From Rhizobium favelukesii (lineage in GTDB: Bacteria; Pseudomonadota; Alphaproteobacteria; Rhizobiales; Rhizobiaceae): a stretch of 64,000 nt of DNA. Under the pieces are notes generated by a model. The model was not told where the DNA came from. It ran no database searches and saw nothing but the letters and a program-made list of their open reading frames with translations. A program made the translations under genes and the position numbers. Shown here one piece after another: positions 52,941 to 62,359 of the stretch (position 1 is the stretch's first letter; the number at the start of each line of letters is the position of its first letter). The stretch lies in contig NZ_HG916853.1 of the NCBI RefSeq assembly GCF_000577275.2, forward strand, positions 87,688 through 151,687. Reading direction: 5' to 3'.

Positions 52941-53645
52941 ATGAATCAACTTGTAGCAGGGCTTTTAGAAATCAGCGCTGTCGCGCATGACGATGCAACG
53001 CTGAAAGCCGCCTTGGCGGATTTGGCAGATCGGTTCGAATTTTCCGGCTACGACTATACCAAAATGCAACCGGGCGACTTTTACGTGATATCGAACCTTC
53101 ATCCCGAAAGGCTGAAACGAAGACGAAAGTTGGACCTGGACCGACGAAATCCGATTATGAAGCGTGCCCATCAATCACGGCGCGTCTTTATCTGGTCTGG
53201 TACCCCACAAACCGGAACGGAACCGGAGGAAGACCAGACATTCTATGAAACTGCAGCGCAGTTCGGGATCCGTTCAGGCATCACCATTCCAATTGCTATT
53301 TCCAGTGGCGCCATCTCAGTCCTCACCTTCGTCTCTCCAAAGTCCGTTGTGACCGCGCACGACGAAATCGATCCGATCGCCGCATCCTCCGCGGTTGGGC
53401 AGCTACATGCCCGCATTGAGCAGCTAAAGATAGCTCCTTCAATCCAGGAACCCTTTTACCTCTCTCCGAAGGAGGGGACCTACACGCGGTGGCTTTCACT
53501 CGGCAAAACGGTGGAAGACACGGCCGATATCGAGCAGGTCAAATATAATACCGTCCGTATTGCGCTCGCCGAGGCACGACGGCGATATGACCTCTGCAAC
53601 AACACGCAGCTCGTGGCTCTGGCAATTCGGCGTGGCCTGATTTGA
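52941..53645 (+). CDS. traR: TraR-type LuxR regulator with altered ligand pocket
   Basis: A protein of 234 residues from the ATG at 52941, the exact length of pTi TraR and alignable with it without gaps to the end of the pocket; an alternative ATG at 52926 has a stronger ribosome-binding site and would add five residues. The C-terminal LuxR helix-turn-helix is well kept (LSPKEGTYTRWLSLGKTVED, VKYNTVRIALAEARRRYDL). In the N-terminal domain the acyl-homoserine-lactone contacts Tyr53, Trp57, Tyr61 and Asp70 of TraR are Leu, Arg, Arg and Asn. The protein probably binds DNA but not a classical signal. Confidence 0.88.
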   Translation: MNQLVAGLLEISAVAHDDATLKAALADLADRFEFSGYDYTKMQPGDFYVISNLHPERLKRRRKLDLDRRNPIMKRAHQSRRVFIWSGTPQTGTEPEEDQTFYETAAQFGIRSGITIPIAISSGAISVLTFVSPKSVVTAHDEIDPIAASSAVGQLHARIEQLKIAPSIQEPFYLSPKEGTYTRWLSLGKTVEDTADIEQVKYNTVRIALAEARRRYDLCNNTQLVALAIRRGLI

Positions 53646-53945
53646 TCAGACTTTCGGTGTTCGGCCCAGAATGTTGAGAAGTGTCGTGAGCGCAGACATC
53701 TGCGCATGCATTTCGATCGTTGCTTCCAGATAGGCTAGGTGAGCGTCACCAGGCTCGTTCTCGTCGTCTCGGTCACCGGCATGAGCGACCTGGAACATTC
53801 TCTCGGCGCGGTCGACAAGCTTGCGATGTTTCTTGATCGCGCCGACCGTCAGGATTTCGACAACTTGCTCGGGCTCGTTGGAGAGCAATCCGATGATCGG
53901 CCGCAGGTCGATGTCCGTGGCAGTGTCATTTCTCTCGTAACCCAT
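53646..53945 (-). CDS. traM: TraM antiactivator
   Basis: A protein of 99 residues, close to TraM of Ti plasmids: VDLRPxIGL-type start (IDLRPIIGLLSNEPEQVVE), then IKKHRKLVDRAERMFQ, and the typical end LEATIEMHAQMSALTTLLNI with LGRTPKV. TraM forms a complex with TraR and blocks DNA binding. It converges on traR with no gap; the two stop codons lie back to back (TGATCA). Confidence 0.93.
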   Translation of the reverse strand: MGYERNDTATDIDLRPIIGLLSNEPEQVVEILTVGAIKKHRKLVDRAERMFQVAHAGDRDDENEPGDAHLAYLEATIEMHAQMSALTTLLNILGRTPKV

Positions 53946-54145
53946 AAGATCTCCCGACGCTCAGGCTCAGCCTGCGGTGTACGCCTTGTTTGCTCGTCTG
54001 AGAATCGAGCAACGCAGCGCGTACGGCCTTGGGAGTTAATTTAGCGATTGGCTCGGGACTCATCCACTGCAGTTTTGCAGCGACTTTTTTGGTTGACGGA
54101 ACCGGTGTCCGTCGCCTGAACGTCGCCCGCCATCCTGCTCATATC

Positions 54146-55444
54146 TCAGTTGCTGTAATTGCCCGGAAAAATGATGTCCTGATCAACGAGCACATTGAAA
54201 CTGTAACCTGGCCTTATCTTGATCGTCGGCTGGACATTGAGATTTTTCGAGATGGTCTGCTCGGCGACCCGTCCAAAAGTTTCTGCAAAATTCCTGCGCG
54301 CAGCGTCGGAGGCCGTGTCTTGCGTGGCAAGGGTAGAGCTCTGAGGCATCGACATGTCGATCCCTGTCCCGATAAGCGCGACGAGTGCGGCCGAGCCGAA
54401 GGTCCGTAGATAGTGGTTGTCGACCTTGTCGCTGAAACCGCCATAGCCTTCCGAGTCGGTCCCGGCCATACCGCCGATCTGCAGGGTCGAGCCATTCGGG
54501 AAGATGATATCGGTCCAGACGACGAGGACGCGGTTTTGGCCGAATGAGACCTTGCTGTCGTAACGACCAAGAAGCTTCGTCCCTTGCGGCACAAGCGTGT
54601 AGTGGCCGGTCGCGCTATCATAAACGTTCTGGCTGATCTGGGCAGTAATGCGGCCCGGCAAGTCGGAATTGATGCCGGTGATCAGTGTCGCGGGGATCAC
54701 CGATCCACGTTTGAGTTCGTAGCGTGACTGCTGAGGTACGACCTGATTGGGCAAGTAGCCGAGATCCTTGATGTCCGCGTTGAAGAAATCTTCCTTGGAA
54801 GTTTGTCCGTTCTGATCGACCTGACCCGCAGCGCCCGCTCTCAACGCTGCGGCATAGAGATCCTGTGAGCCGTTCGTCGCGCTGTTCGATTGACGCGGTC
54901 CGGCAGAAGCAGCGCCTGGCGCTTGCGCCGAGACATCGGTGATGTCGACTTTCAGCGGCGAGTCTAGGGCCGCCCCTTTTGCCTGTAGGCTTGCCATGCG
55001 CTGGCGCTGCTGTTCGCGAAAGATCTGTTCCCGCTGTTCGCGAAGCATCCTGGCATTCCACTCCTCATCCGATTCCATGCGAGACCTGCGTGGCTCGCGT
55101 GGTTCGACCTTCGGTTCTGCCTCCACCGGGCGGGCGGCTTCCTGCTGCTGCGGGACCGGGGTTGGTTGAAACACCGGCTGCTGTTCCTCCCGGTCACCGA
55201 TAATTCCGTCTTTGACACCCCGCTTCAGCTGATCGGCGAAGGTCGAAGCCGGCGTACCAGAACCGCTTTCGTTCGGGTCGTGCTGCCCAAACCTCAGTCC
55301 GCGTGAGGAGAGGCCGTAAACGAGAACGGCAAGGAACAGAACCAGGATCCCGATGCCGAAGAACAGGGGCACGCGATTGAGGCGCTTCATCCCTTTCTCG
55401 TCAGCAGACCGATTTGACGTTCCCAGTTGCAGCGATTGGACCAT
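54146..55444 (-). CDS. trbI: TrbI, VirB10-like channel scaffold
   Basis: A protein of 432 residues. One membrane segment near residues 26-46 is followed by a proline-rich periplasmic region and a VirB10/TrbI C-terminal domain (YELKRGSVIPATLITGINSD, LVPQGTKLLGRYDSKVSFGQ, ending FNVLVDQDIIFPGNYSN). It links inner and outer membrane parts of the Trb channel. It is the last gene of the trb operon. Confidence 0.96.
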   Translation of the reverse strand: MVQSLQLGTSNRSADEKGMKRLNRVPLFFGIGILVLFLAVLVYGLSSRGLRFGQHDPNESGSGTPASTFADQLKRGVKDGIIGDREEQQPVFQPTPVPQQQEAARPVEAEPKVEPREPRRSRMESDEEWNARMLREQREQIFREQQRQRMASLQAKGAALDSPLKVDITDVSAQAPGAASAGPRQSNSATNGSQDLYAAALRAGAAGQVDQNGQTSKEDFFNADIKDLGYLPNQVVPQQSRYELKRGSVIPATLITGINSDLPGRITAQISQNVYDSATGHYTLVPQGTKLLGRYDSKVSFGQNRVLVVWTDIIFPNGSTLQIGGMAGTDSEGYGGFSDKVDNHYLRTFGSAALVALIGTGIDMSMPQSSTLATQDTASDAARRNFAETFGRVAEQTISKNLNVQPTIKIRPGYSFNVLVDQDIIFPGNYSN

Positions 55445-55459
55445 GATCGTCTCCGCCTG

Positions 55460-55906
55460 TCAGTTTCGCTTCATAAGGGAAAGGGGGCTTGCCGGCGTCG
55501 CCACACCATTGCTGACCGAGTAAGCTCGGCCGAGCTCCATCGTGTCAGTCGAAAGGCGCGCCAGCACTTGTCCGTCTAGGGCAGCGATCGAGTAGGCCAA
55601 CTCGACCGGCTTGGGCGCATCCTTCACGCTTGCGCTCTTGTCATCGGTGACGATGGCAAAGCCCCATCCTTTCAAAGCAGCTTCGAGCGCGACGGAGAAT
55701 TCGGAGGTGTCCTTGTGCAGTTTGATGGGAGTGGTCGTCGATCCGGCTTGCTCGGCGAACCGTCCTGCCATGTCGCCAGCGATGGCACCGGCGGCGGGCC
55801 CGGTGACCTCAGCGGGTGCTGCGCTGGTGGACAGTCCGTCGGTTGCGGTCTGGCATCCGGCTAGGCTGAGGGCAAGGACAATCGGAATGAGGCGATAAAG
55901 CTGCAT
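55460..55906 (-). CDS. trbH: TrbH lipoprotein
   Basis: A protein of 148 residues with a lipoprotein signal (LIPIVLALSLAGCQTATDGL; lipid-modified Cys18). The rest is periplasmic (LEAALKGWGFAIVTDDKSAS). TrbH is a VirB7-like partner of TrbG in pTi-type systems. It is four bases from trbG. Confidence 0.92.
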   Translation of the reverse strand: MQLYRLIPIVLALSLAGCQTATDGLSTSAAPAEVTGPAAGAIAGDMAGRFAEQAGSTTTPIKLHKDTSEFSVALEAALKGWGFAIVTDDKSASVKDAPKPVELAYSIAALDGQVLARLSTDTMELGRAYSVSNGVATPASPLSLMKRN

Positions 55907-55909
55907 AGA

Positions 55910-56740
55910 TCACCCTCCCCGCCGGATCGTGATCTTCTGCTGCTTCCAGCCGACCCCGGAGATCAGGATCGCCTTGTCGATGTTGTAGTCGACGATCATC
56001 ATGTCGTTCTTCATCCGATAGTTGACGATGCGGTTCTGGCCGCCCGAGACGACGAAGAGGACGGGCGCATCCTGACCGGAGATCGCACGGGGAAACTGGA
56101 TGTAGGTCTTCTGCCCATCGGAATAGACCCGCTTCGGCCGCCACGGGGCGCTTCCGCTCAACGAATAGGAGAAGGCAAGCTGTTCCGGAGCCACTCCGCC
56201 GCCCGGCCCGGTCATCGCCTGGATGCGCGCATTGATATCGGAGAGCTTCGTGGCGGCATCTTCGGGATATTCGAACCCGACGCGGGCCATGTATTGCGTT
56301 GGATGCGATTTCAACTGGATATGGTAGGTGCGGCGTGAGGTCGTCACCACCATGGACGTGACAAGCCCCGGCTCGGACGGCTTGACGATCAGATGGATCG
56401 CCTGTCCACCGGCGGCGCCCGACGTTGCTGGCTCCACCTTCCAGCGCACGGTATCACCGACAAGGACGTCGCGGACAATTTCGCCGCCCTGCAGCTCGAT
56501 ATCGCAGACCTGCAAAGGGGAGCAGACGACGGAGGGCTGCGTCTCACCAAAAAGGAAGATCACCTTGCCGTCCGGTCCGCGTGTGACCAGTCCGGTCTGC
56601 CCTCGCCATTTGCCCGAGAGGTTCGTCCCTTTGGCCTCATTGCCCGTCAGGCTTTGCGCGATGGCCAACGGTGAAACTGCGGTCGATACGGCAAGCGCCA
56701 GCATGCAGCGAAGAGCGACGCGTTTGTGTTTGATCCTCAT
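55910..56740 (-). CDS. trbG: TrbG, VirB9-like outer membrane complex protein
   Basis: A protein of 276 residues with a signal peptide ([19 protein letters not shown]). VirB9-type features are [59 protein letters not shown] and a final [13 protein letters not shown]. It forms the outer ring of the channel together with TrbI and TrbH. Confidence 0.96.
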   Translation of the reverse strand: MRIKHKRVALRCMLALAVSTAVSPLAIAQSLTGNEAKGTNLSGKWRGQTGLVTRGPDGKVIFLFGETQPSVVCSPLQVCDIELQGGEIVRDVLVGDTVRWKVEPATSGAAGGQAIHLIVKPSEPGLVTSMVVTTSRRTYHIQLKSHPTQYMARVGFEYPEDAATKLSDINARIQAMTGPGGGVAPEQLAFSYSLSGSAPWRPKRVYSDGQKTYIQFPRAISGQDAPVLFVVSGGQNRIVNYRMKNDMMIVDYNIDKAILISGVGWKQQKITIRRGG

Positions 56741-56755
56741 TGCAGATCCCTGCCC

Positions 56756-57418
56756 TTAAAGTTGCGCGGTCCAGTCGAAATCGGTCACGTACACGCCGAT
56801 CGGATTGAGCCGGATTGTTGCTTCGTCTTGTGGTGATGTGATCGACACGGTCGCGATGCCCCGGAAACGTCGGGTCGCGACCTCCTTGCCTTTCCGATCG
56901 CGCTCGTACTCGGTCCAGTCGATCTGGTAGGTCTGGTTCGAAAGCGCGACGATGTTGTTCACCTCGATCGCGACGGTCGCGTTGACCGCCTTTTCGAACG
57001 GCGAGTTGCCGCGGAACCATGCATTGACCTTTTGCGTCGAGGGATCGCTCGTCCGCAGGAGGGCATAGGTGCGGTCGATATATTGCTTCTGGACCACCGC
57101 ATCTGGTGTGATCGAACGGAAGCTGGTCACGAAGTTCCCGAGCGTCGCGCGAACGACCCGCGTGTCCGCATACTCGATCTGCTGCGGGAAGCCGCCGGAA
57201 ACCGTGTTCCCGAGCTTATCAACCTCGACGATATACGGGACGAGCTTGACCTGCGTGCTGAGGTAAAGCGCGTAGCCGAAGCCGATCACAGCCATTCCCA
57301 GGCTCAAGATGCCAACGGCCCTCCAGGCGGAGGCTGCCTTGACGTAGGAGCCGTAACGTTCTGACCATTCCTGCCTCGCGGCAAGGTACGGGTTTTCAGG
57401 TGCGGGATGCCCTGCCAT
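56756..57418 (-). CDS. trbF: TrbF, VirB8-like protein
   Basis: A protein of 220 residues with one membrane segment ([20 protein letters not shown]) and a VirB8-type periplasmic domain ([20 protein letters not shown], then [20 protein letters not shown]). It is an assembly factor of the inner-membrane complex. Confidence 0.95.
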   Translation of the reverse strand: MAGHPAPENPYLAARQEWSERYGSYVKAASAWRAVGILSLGMAVIGFGYALYLSTQVKLVPYIVEVDKLGNTVSGGFPQQIEYADTRVVRATLGNFVTSFRSITPDAVVQKQYIDRTYALLRTSDPSTQKVNAWFRGNSPFEKAVNATVAIEVNNIVALSNQTYQIDWTEYERDRKGKEVATRRFRGIATVSITSPQDEATIRLNPIGVYVTDFDWTAQL

Positions 57419-57439
57419 GTGAGTGATCCTGTCCGTGAA

Positions 57440-58621
57440 TTATGGTTTGTCCGGTCTTTCCGGAGGGGGCGTCGGAGTTGACGGATTGCCCCTTGCCTGA
57501 TCGAGCTTCGCGTTCGCCAGTCCAAGAAGGGAGCCGGCATAGGCACCGGGCGAACCGATTGCTTTTTCCTTGGCGGCGGATCCGGCAGCCATGGCACCGG
57601 AGCTGAAACTTGCGCCCATGCCCCGGAGTACTGAACCTGCGGCCGAGGATCCACCGGCGCGCGCTGCCTGCGCGGCGACAAAACCAGCGCCGACGGCGCC
57701 AGCTCCGAGAAACGCGCCGCCCGCTGCGAACGAGGCCGCCTGTCCACCGTGGCGAATTGTCTCCATGCCGCCGGAGACCGACGCCCCTTGCACGACGCCC
57801 TGGATGATGTTCGGGACGTACATCGCGATGATGAAGACGACGACCGAAATGCCAGCGATCGCGAGTGTGGTGATGAACTGGTCGCTTTCGGCTGTCGGGG
57901 CCCGCGCCAGTCCAAGCAGGACGTTCGAGCCGATCTTGGCGATCATGACCAAGGCCATCAGCTTCATCCCAACGCCGAAAGCATAGACGAGATAGCGGAT
58001 CGCAAAGTCCTTGGTGAAGGAGGAGCCGCCAAGCCCGAGCATGATCATGCCTGCCAGCAGGCCGACATACATCTCGACCATGACCGATACGAAGATTGCC
58101 GCGACAAGCGAGAAGCAGATGACGACGATGCCCATCGCAAGCACGGCGGCGATAGCCAGGGCATTGTCTTCGAAGACGCCGAACTTCGCCTGTTCCGACA
58201 TCTGGGACGCTACGCGAATTCCGGCGTCGAAGACTTCGGCTGGAGACGCAGAGCCGCCACCGGCGCCGATTTGGAAAAGACTGTCGACGACAGCCCTGGC
58301 GAAGGTCGGGCCCTGCGTCAAAGCGAAGGCAAAAAAGCCGATGAACATGATGCGACGGACGAGCTCGGCAAACCAACTGTCCAGCGATGCTGCCTGGATC
58401 GCGAGCCACACCGCAGCAATGCCGACCTCGATGCCTGCGAGGATCCAGAACAGCGATTTCGCCGCATCCATGACGGTGGTTTCCCACCCTTTGGCGGCAG
58501 TCGAGACCTGGTTTTCCAACTCCGTCAGCACTTGGCCTTGTTGGGCGAAGGCTGGTGCCGCCAAAGCAAGGAAGGCGATTCCCGCGACGAGGATGGTGCT
58601 TCTCCGATTGCGCTTCACCAT
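57440..58621 (-). CDS. trbL: TrbL, VirB6-like polytopic membrane protein
   Basis: A protein of 393 residues with a signal-like start (FLALAAPAFAQQGQVLTELE), about five to six membrane segments between residues 50 and 260, and a Gly/Ala-rich C-terminal tail ending PTPPPERPDKP. It forms the inner-membrane translocation part of the channel. It overlaps trbK by seven bases. Confidence 0.95.
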   Translation of the reverse strand: MVKRNRRSTILVAGIAFLALAAPAFAQQGQVLTELENQVSTAAKGWETTVMDAAKSLFWILAGIEVGIAAVWLAIQAASLDSWFAELVRRIMFIGFFAFALTQGPTFARAVVDSLFQIGAGGGSASPAEVFDAGIRVASQMSEQAKFGVFEDNALAIAAVLAMGIVVICFSLVAAIFVSVMVEMYVGLLAGMIMLGLGGSSFTKDFAIRYLVYAFGVGMKLMALVMIAKIGSNVLLGLARAPTAESDQFITTLAIAGISVVVFIIAMYVPNIIQGVVQGASVSGGMETIRHGGQAASFAAGGAFLGAGAVGAGFVAAQAARAGGSSAAGSVLRGMGASFSSGAMAAGSAAKEKAIGSPGAYAGSLLGLANAKLDQARGNPSTPTPPPERPDKP

Positions 58622-58815
58622 CTCGGGCGCATCTCCTGGCCCTTTTCGATCGGTGGCAGCGCCTTGCCCGTGCCAAAGAACTTCTCGCGTTTTGCTCGTT
58701 GCTCTTCACTCATCTGCGGCGCGGCGGACCTTTCGCCACGAACCAGGACGACTGAGGTGACGGCAATCACCGTGATCACGACGCACACGGAGGCGATCAG
58801 TACGGGGCGGGTCAC
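58615..58815 (-). CDS. trbK: TrbK, entry exclusion protein
   Basis: A protein of 66 residues from the GTG at 58815, overlapping the trbJ stop (GTGA). It has one N-terminal membrane segment (PVLIASVCVVITVIAVTSVV) and a short tail, EEQRAKREKFFGTGKALPPI then KGQEMRPRW. No proper lipobox is visible, unlike in RP4 TrbK. The tail resembles the end of TrbJ. TrbK of related plasmids prevents entry of the same plasmid. Confidence 0.88.
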   Translation of the reverse strand: MTRPVLIASVCVVITVIAVTSVVLVRGERSAAPQMSEEQRAKREKFFGTGKALPPIEKGQEMRPRW

Positions 58816-59621
58816 CAGCGGGGCTCCATTTTCTGACCGGAGGGAATGGATTGGACGTCCGCATTGAAGAATTTCTCTCGACGAGCCTGCGCCAGATCCT
58901 TGTCCGTCTGTTCGCTCTGCAGCCAGGTCCCCATCATCGTGGTCTGCTGGGAGACAATTCCGCGTAGCTTCTGTATCTGGGCGACCTGCTGAGCGGCGAT
59001 CTGGTGGCCGACCTGAAGTGCCTTCATCTGGCCGTCCGCTGATTGCGACATTGATTGCAGTTGGCCCATCGTATCCTCTTCGCTGTCGAACTGATCGGCG
59101 GTGAGGCTTGCGGCCTTGAGAGTGCTGGAAATCGTGTCGCGGTTCGTGTTCGACCACGTCTGATAGGTGGACGAAAAGCTCTCGGCGTTTGGCAGGCTTG
59201 TCTTCAAGTCCGCATAGCTTTTGAAGCGTTGCTTCAGAAGATCGTCAGCGTTGCCCATGGAAAAGGCGATGCCCTGACCCTGATTGACGATATCGCGCAG
59301 CTGGTTCAGGTCACCTTCAACCTGGCCCCAGATATGGTTCGGAAGCTGGGCCGTATTCTGCAGCATGTTTTGATAGATATTGAGCTGGTTTTGGATCTGC
59401 TCGGCAAGCTGGGTAATCTGGGTGATCTGATTTGCGATCTGCTCGCTCGATTGCCCGACCAAAGATATCAGTTCGCCGTTGTTCAAGAGCTGCGTCATTT
59501 CGGTCGCGCCGGTAACTGCGCCTCCTGCATAGGAAACAGTGGGCGTGGCGGTAAGGCCGGCGGCGACCAATCCCACCACCAATGATTTGCCGAGCTTCAA
59601 GAACTGGATTGCTTCACTCAT
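58812..59621 (-). CDS. trbJ: TrbJ, VirB5-like protein
   Basis: A protein of 269 residues with a signal peptide (LVVGLVAAGLTATPTVSYAG) and long helices rich in Gln and Asn (QIANQITQITQLAEQIQNQL). It is a minor pilus or tip component in VirB5-type systems. The tail REKFFNADVQSIPSGQKMEP is similar to that of TrbK. It overlaps the end of trbE. Confidence 0.95.
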   Translation of the reverse strand: MSEAIQFLKLGKSLVVGLVAAGLTATPTVSYAGGAVTGATEMTQLLNNGELISLVGQSSEQIANQITQITQLAEQIQNQLNIYQNMLQNTAQLPNHIWGQVEGDLNQLRDIVNQGQGIAFSMGNADDLLKQRFKSYADLKTSLPNAESFSSTYQTWSNTNRDTISSTLKAASLTADQFDSEEDTMGQLQSMSQSADGQMKALQVGHQIAAQQVAQIQKLRGIVSQQTTMMGTWLQSEQTDKDLAQARREKFFNADVQSIPSGQKMEPRW

Positions 59622-62049
59622 TGCGGTTGATCCCCCTTTCGATGAGCCACTGACCCGGCCATTCGAGGCCGTGGGTCGACGAGAGTGCCCTGATGCGGGC
59701 TAGATCGGCTTTGCCAGAGGCGCCGACGAAGGAGAGCGTGACCGGTCCGAGAGACATGTCGAAAAGCCTGCGGCCATCGGGTGAGGTCACGTAATATTCG
59801 CGTTTCGGGATGGCGTTCGCGACAATCTCGATCTGCCGCGCATTGAAGCCGATCCGCTCGTAGAATTCGCGGGTGCCGGTTTCCCGGGCTGCGCCGTTCG
59901 GAAGGCAAATCTTGGTCGGGCAAGATTCCTTCAGGACGTCGAGAATGCCCGAGCGCTCAGCGTCGGAGATCGACTGTGTCGCGAGAATGACGGCGCAGTT
60001 CGCCTTGCGCAGCACCTTGAGCCATTCCCTGATCTTGTCGCGGAACACAGGATGGCCGAGCATCAGCCATGCCTCGTCCAGAACGATGAGGCTTGGCGAG
60101 CCATCGAGCCGCTTCTCAATCCGTCGAAAGAGATAGGTCAGAACGGGGACGAGATTACGCTCGCCCATATTCATCAGCTGCTCGATCTCGAAGCACTGGA
60201 AGCGCCCAAGCGTCAGGCCATCCTCTTCCGCATCGAGGAGCTGACCCATTGGGCCGTCAACCGTGTAGTGATGGAGGGCATCTTTGATCTCGCGCATCTG
60301 GACGCCGCTGACAAAATCCGACAGCGAACGGCCCGGGGCCGAGGCCATCAATCCGATTTGCCTCGAGATCGCGTTTCGATGGTCCGGCGCAATCGTCACG
60401 CCCTGAAGCGATACTAGGGTCTCGATCCACTCGGAAGCCCATGCACGATCAGCGTCGGTCTCAAGCTCCGACAGTGGGCAGAAGGCAAGACTTGCCCCCT
60501 CCCCGCTCTCGCCACCGATCTCGTAGTGGTCACCACCGACGCCGAGCGTGAGGGGAAGCATCGAATTGCCTTTGTCGAAGGCGAAAACTTGCGCCTTCTC
60601 GTATCGGCAAAATTGCGCGGCGATCAGTGCGAGGAGCGTCGACTTTCCCGAACCGGTCGGACCGAAGATCAACGTGTGGCCGACATCGTCGACATGCAGG
60701 TTCAGTCGGAAGGGAGTCGAGCCGGACGCCACCTGCATGAGCGGCGGCGCAGCGGGCGGATAGAACGGGCATGGGGCGGCGGGCTGCCCTGACCAGACAG
60801 AGTTCAGCGGAACAAGGTCTGCCAGATTGCGCGTGTTGATCAGCGGTTCGCGGATGTTGCAATACCAGTTGCCGGGCAGGCTGCCGAGAAACGCATCGGT
60901 CGCATTCAGCGTCTCGATGCGGGCTCCGAACCCTTCCGCTTGGATCAAGCGACGAACTGCCTCCGCCTTCTCCTGCAAAGCCGTACGGCTTTCGTCGAAG
61001 AGAATGATGACCGGCGTGTAATAGCCGTAGGCCACCAATTGAGATGAGGCTTCGGCGATTGCATCCTCAGTCTCGGCCACCATGGCCATCGCATCCTGAT
61101 CGACCGAGCGGGATTGTGTCTGGAACAGCTGGTCGAAAAACGGCCGCACTTTCTGCTGCCACTTCTTGCGGGTTCGCTCGAGGCGCTGCTTGGCTTCCTC
61201 TGCATCAAGGAAAATGAAACGTGACGACCAGCGGTATGTCAGCGGCATCAGGTTCAGGCTATTTAAGATCCCCGGCCAGCTCTCGGCCGGAAGCCCATCA
61301 ATCGCGATCACGCCGAGAAACCGACCCTCGACCCGTGGCGTCAGTCCATGTTCCAGCTCCGCCGTAGCGAGCCAGTCAAGGTACATGGGGATTTCTGGCA
61401 GACGGACCGGGTGGTTCTCGCCGGTGATCGCAAACCGAATGAACTGGAAAAGCTCGTCGTAGCGCGCAACGCGACTACCATCGCGCTCGGAGACCTCTCG
61501 GGTCTGCATGCGCTGCACAGAGAGAACATTGCCGAGATATTGCTCGATTTCTCGGATCGAGCGCTGAAACGCATCGAGGGCGGTATCGGCATATTTCGCC
61601 GAGCGGCTTTCCGTGTCCGAGTAAATGTAGCGCGTCAGGCCCGATCGGCGCCGCTCTGGCGGCCGATAGGTCAGAATAAGCGCGTGCCGGCTTTCGAAAT
61701 GCCCGCGCTCCTGTCCGAAGTGCCGCCGGCGCTCGTCATCGATAAGCAAGGTCACGGTATCGGGAAAATGGCTGCGTTCAGCTGACGGGTATTCGGTCGT
61801 CGGCACCCGCACGGCCTCGACCTGGATCATCCAGCCCGTACCAAGTCGCGAGAGGATCGAGTTGATCTGACGGGAAAGCTCGTTGCGCTCAAAATCCGTA
61901 GCGCTTTCGGAATCAGGACCGGCAAAATACCAACCGGCCATCAGACTGCCGTCCTTCAGCAGGAGGATGCCGTTATCGACGAGGCCCGCATAAGGAACCA
62001 AATCGGCGAATGATGGACCAGTCGATCGAAATGTGCGTAAGGCGACCAT
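59614..62049 (-). CDS. trbE: TrbE, VirB4-like ATPase
   Basis: A protein of 811 residues from the ATG at 62049 (MVALRTFRSTGPSFADLVPY). The Walker A motif LIFGPTGSGKSTLLAL is at about residues 461-476 and the Walker B region is SLIVLDEAWLMLGHPVF. It powers pilus assembly and substrate transfer. An in-frame extension upstream overlaps trbD and is not needed. Confidence 0.97.
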   Translation of the reverse strand: MVALRTFRSTGPSFADLVPYAGLVDNGILLLKDGSLMAGWYFAGPDSESATDFERNELSRQINSILSRLGTGWMIQVEAVRVPTTEYPSAERSHFPDTVTLLIDDERRRHFGQERGHFESRHALILTYRPPERRRSGLTRYIYSDTESRSAKYADTALDAFQRSIREIEQYLGNVLSVQRMQTREVSERDGSRVARYDELFQFIRFAITGENHPVRLPEIPMYLDWLATAELEHGLTPRVEGRFLGVIAIDGLPAESWPGILNSLNLMPLTYRWSSRFIFLDAEEAKQRLERTRKKWQQKVRPFFDQLFQTQSRSVDQDAMAMVAETEDAIAEASSQLVAYGYYTPVIILFDESRTALQEKAEAVRRLIQAEGFGARIETLNATDAFLGSLPGNWYCNIREPLINTRNLADLVPLNSVWSGQPAAPCPFYPPAAPPLMQVASGSTPFRLNLHVDDVGHTLIFGPTGSGKSTLLALIAAQFCRYEKAQVFAFDKGNSMLPLTLGVGGDHYEIGGESGEGASLAFCPLSELETDADRAWASEWIETLVSLQGVTIAPDHRNAISRQIGLMASAPGRSLSDFVSGVQMREIKDALHHYTVDGPMGQLLDAEEDGLTLGRFQCFEIEQLMNMGERNLVPVLTYLFRRIEKRLDGSPSLIVLDEAWLMLGHPVFRDKIREWLKVLRKANCAVILATQSISDAERSGILDVLKESCPTKICLPNGAARETGTREFYERIGFNARQIEIVANAIPKREYYVTSPDGRRLFDMSLGPVTLSFVGASGKADLARIRALSSTHGLEWPGQWLIERGINRNE

Positions 62050-62059
62050 CGCGAGATCC

Positions 62060-62359
62060 TCAGTATCGGCGCCAAGGCGCGGAGGTCGGGAGGTAGTGCG
62101 CCCGATACCGCATATGACGCGCATAGACTTTGCGCATCATGGGGTCCGATTTCGCCATCATGCGGAGCGCGCCGACGACCACGATCCAGATCGCGATGCC
62201 GAACAGGGCCGAATAGACGGTCAACACCACGAAGATGAGAATGATCGCCGCGAGCCCGGTCAGCAGCACGAGCTCGCGATCCGCTCCCATCAAGAGGTTC
62301 GGCCGCGACAAAGCGCGGTGAATGCGGTTGCGATGAAGCCCTGTGCCGGCGTCAGCCAT
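62060..62359 (-). CDS. trbD: TrbD, VirB3-like inner membrane protein
   Basis: A protein of 99 residues from the ATG at 62359. It has a short N-terminal cytoplasmic part ([20 protein letters not shown]) and two membrane segments ([35 protein letters not shown]). It overlaps trbC by eight bases. Confidence 0.93.
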   Translation of the reverse strand: MADAGTGLHRNRIHRALSRPNLLMGADRELVLLTGLAAIILIFVVLTVYSALFGIAIWIVVVGALRMMAKSDPMMRKVYARHMRYRAHYLPTSAPWRRY

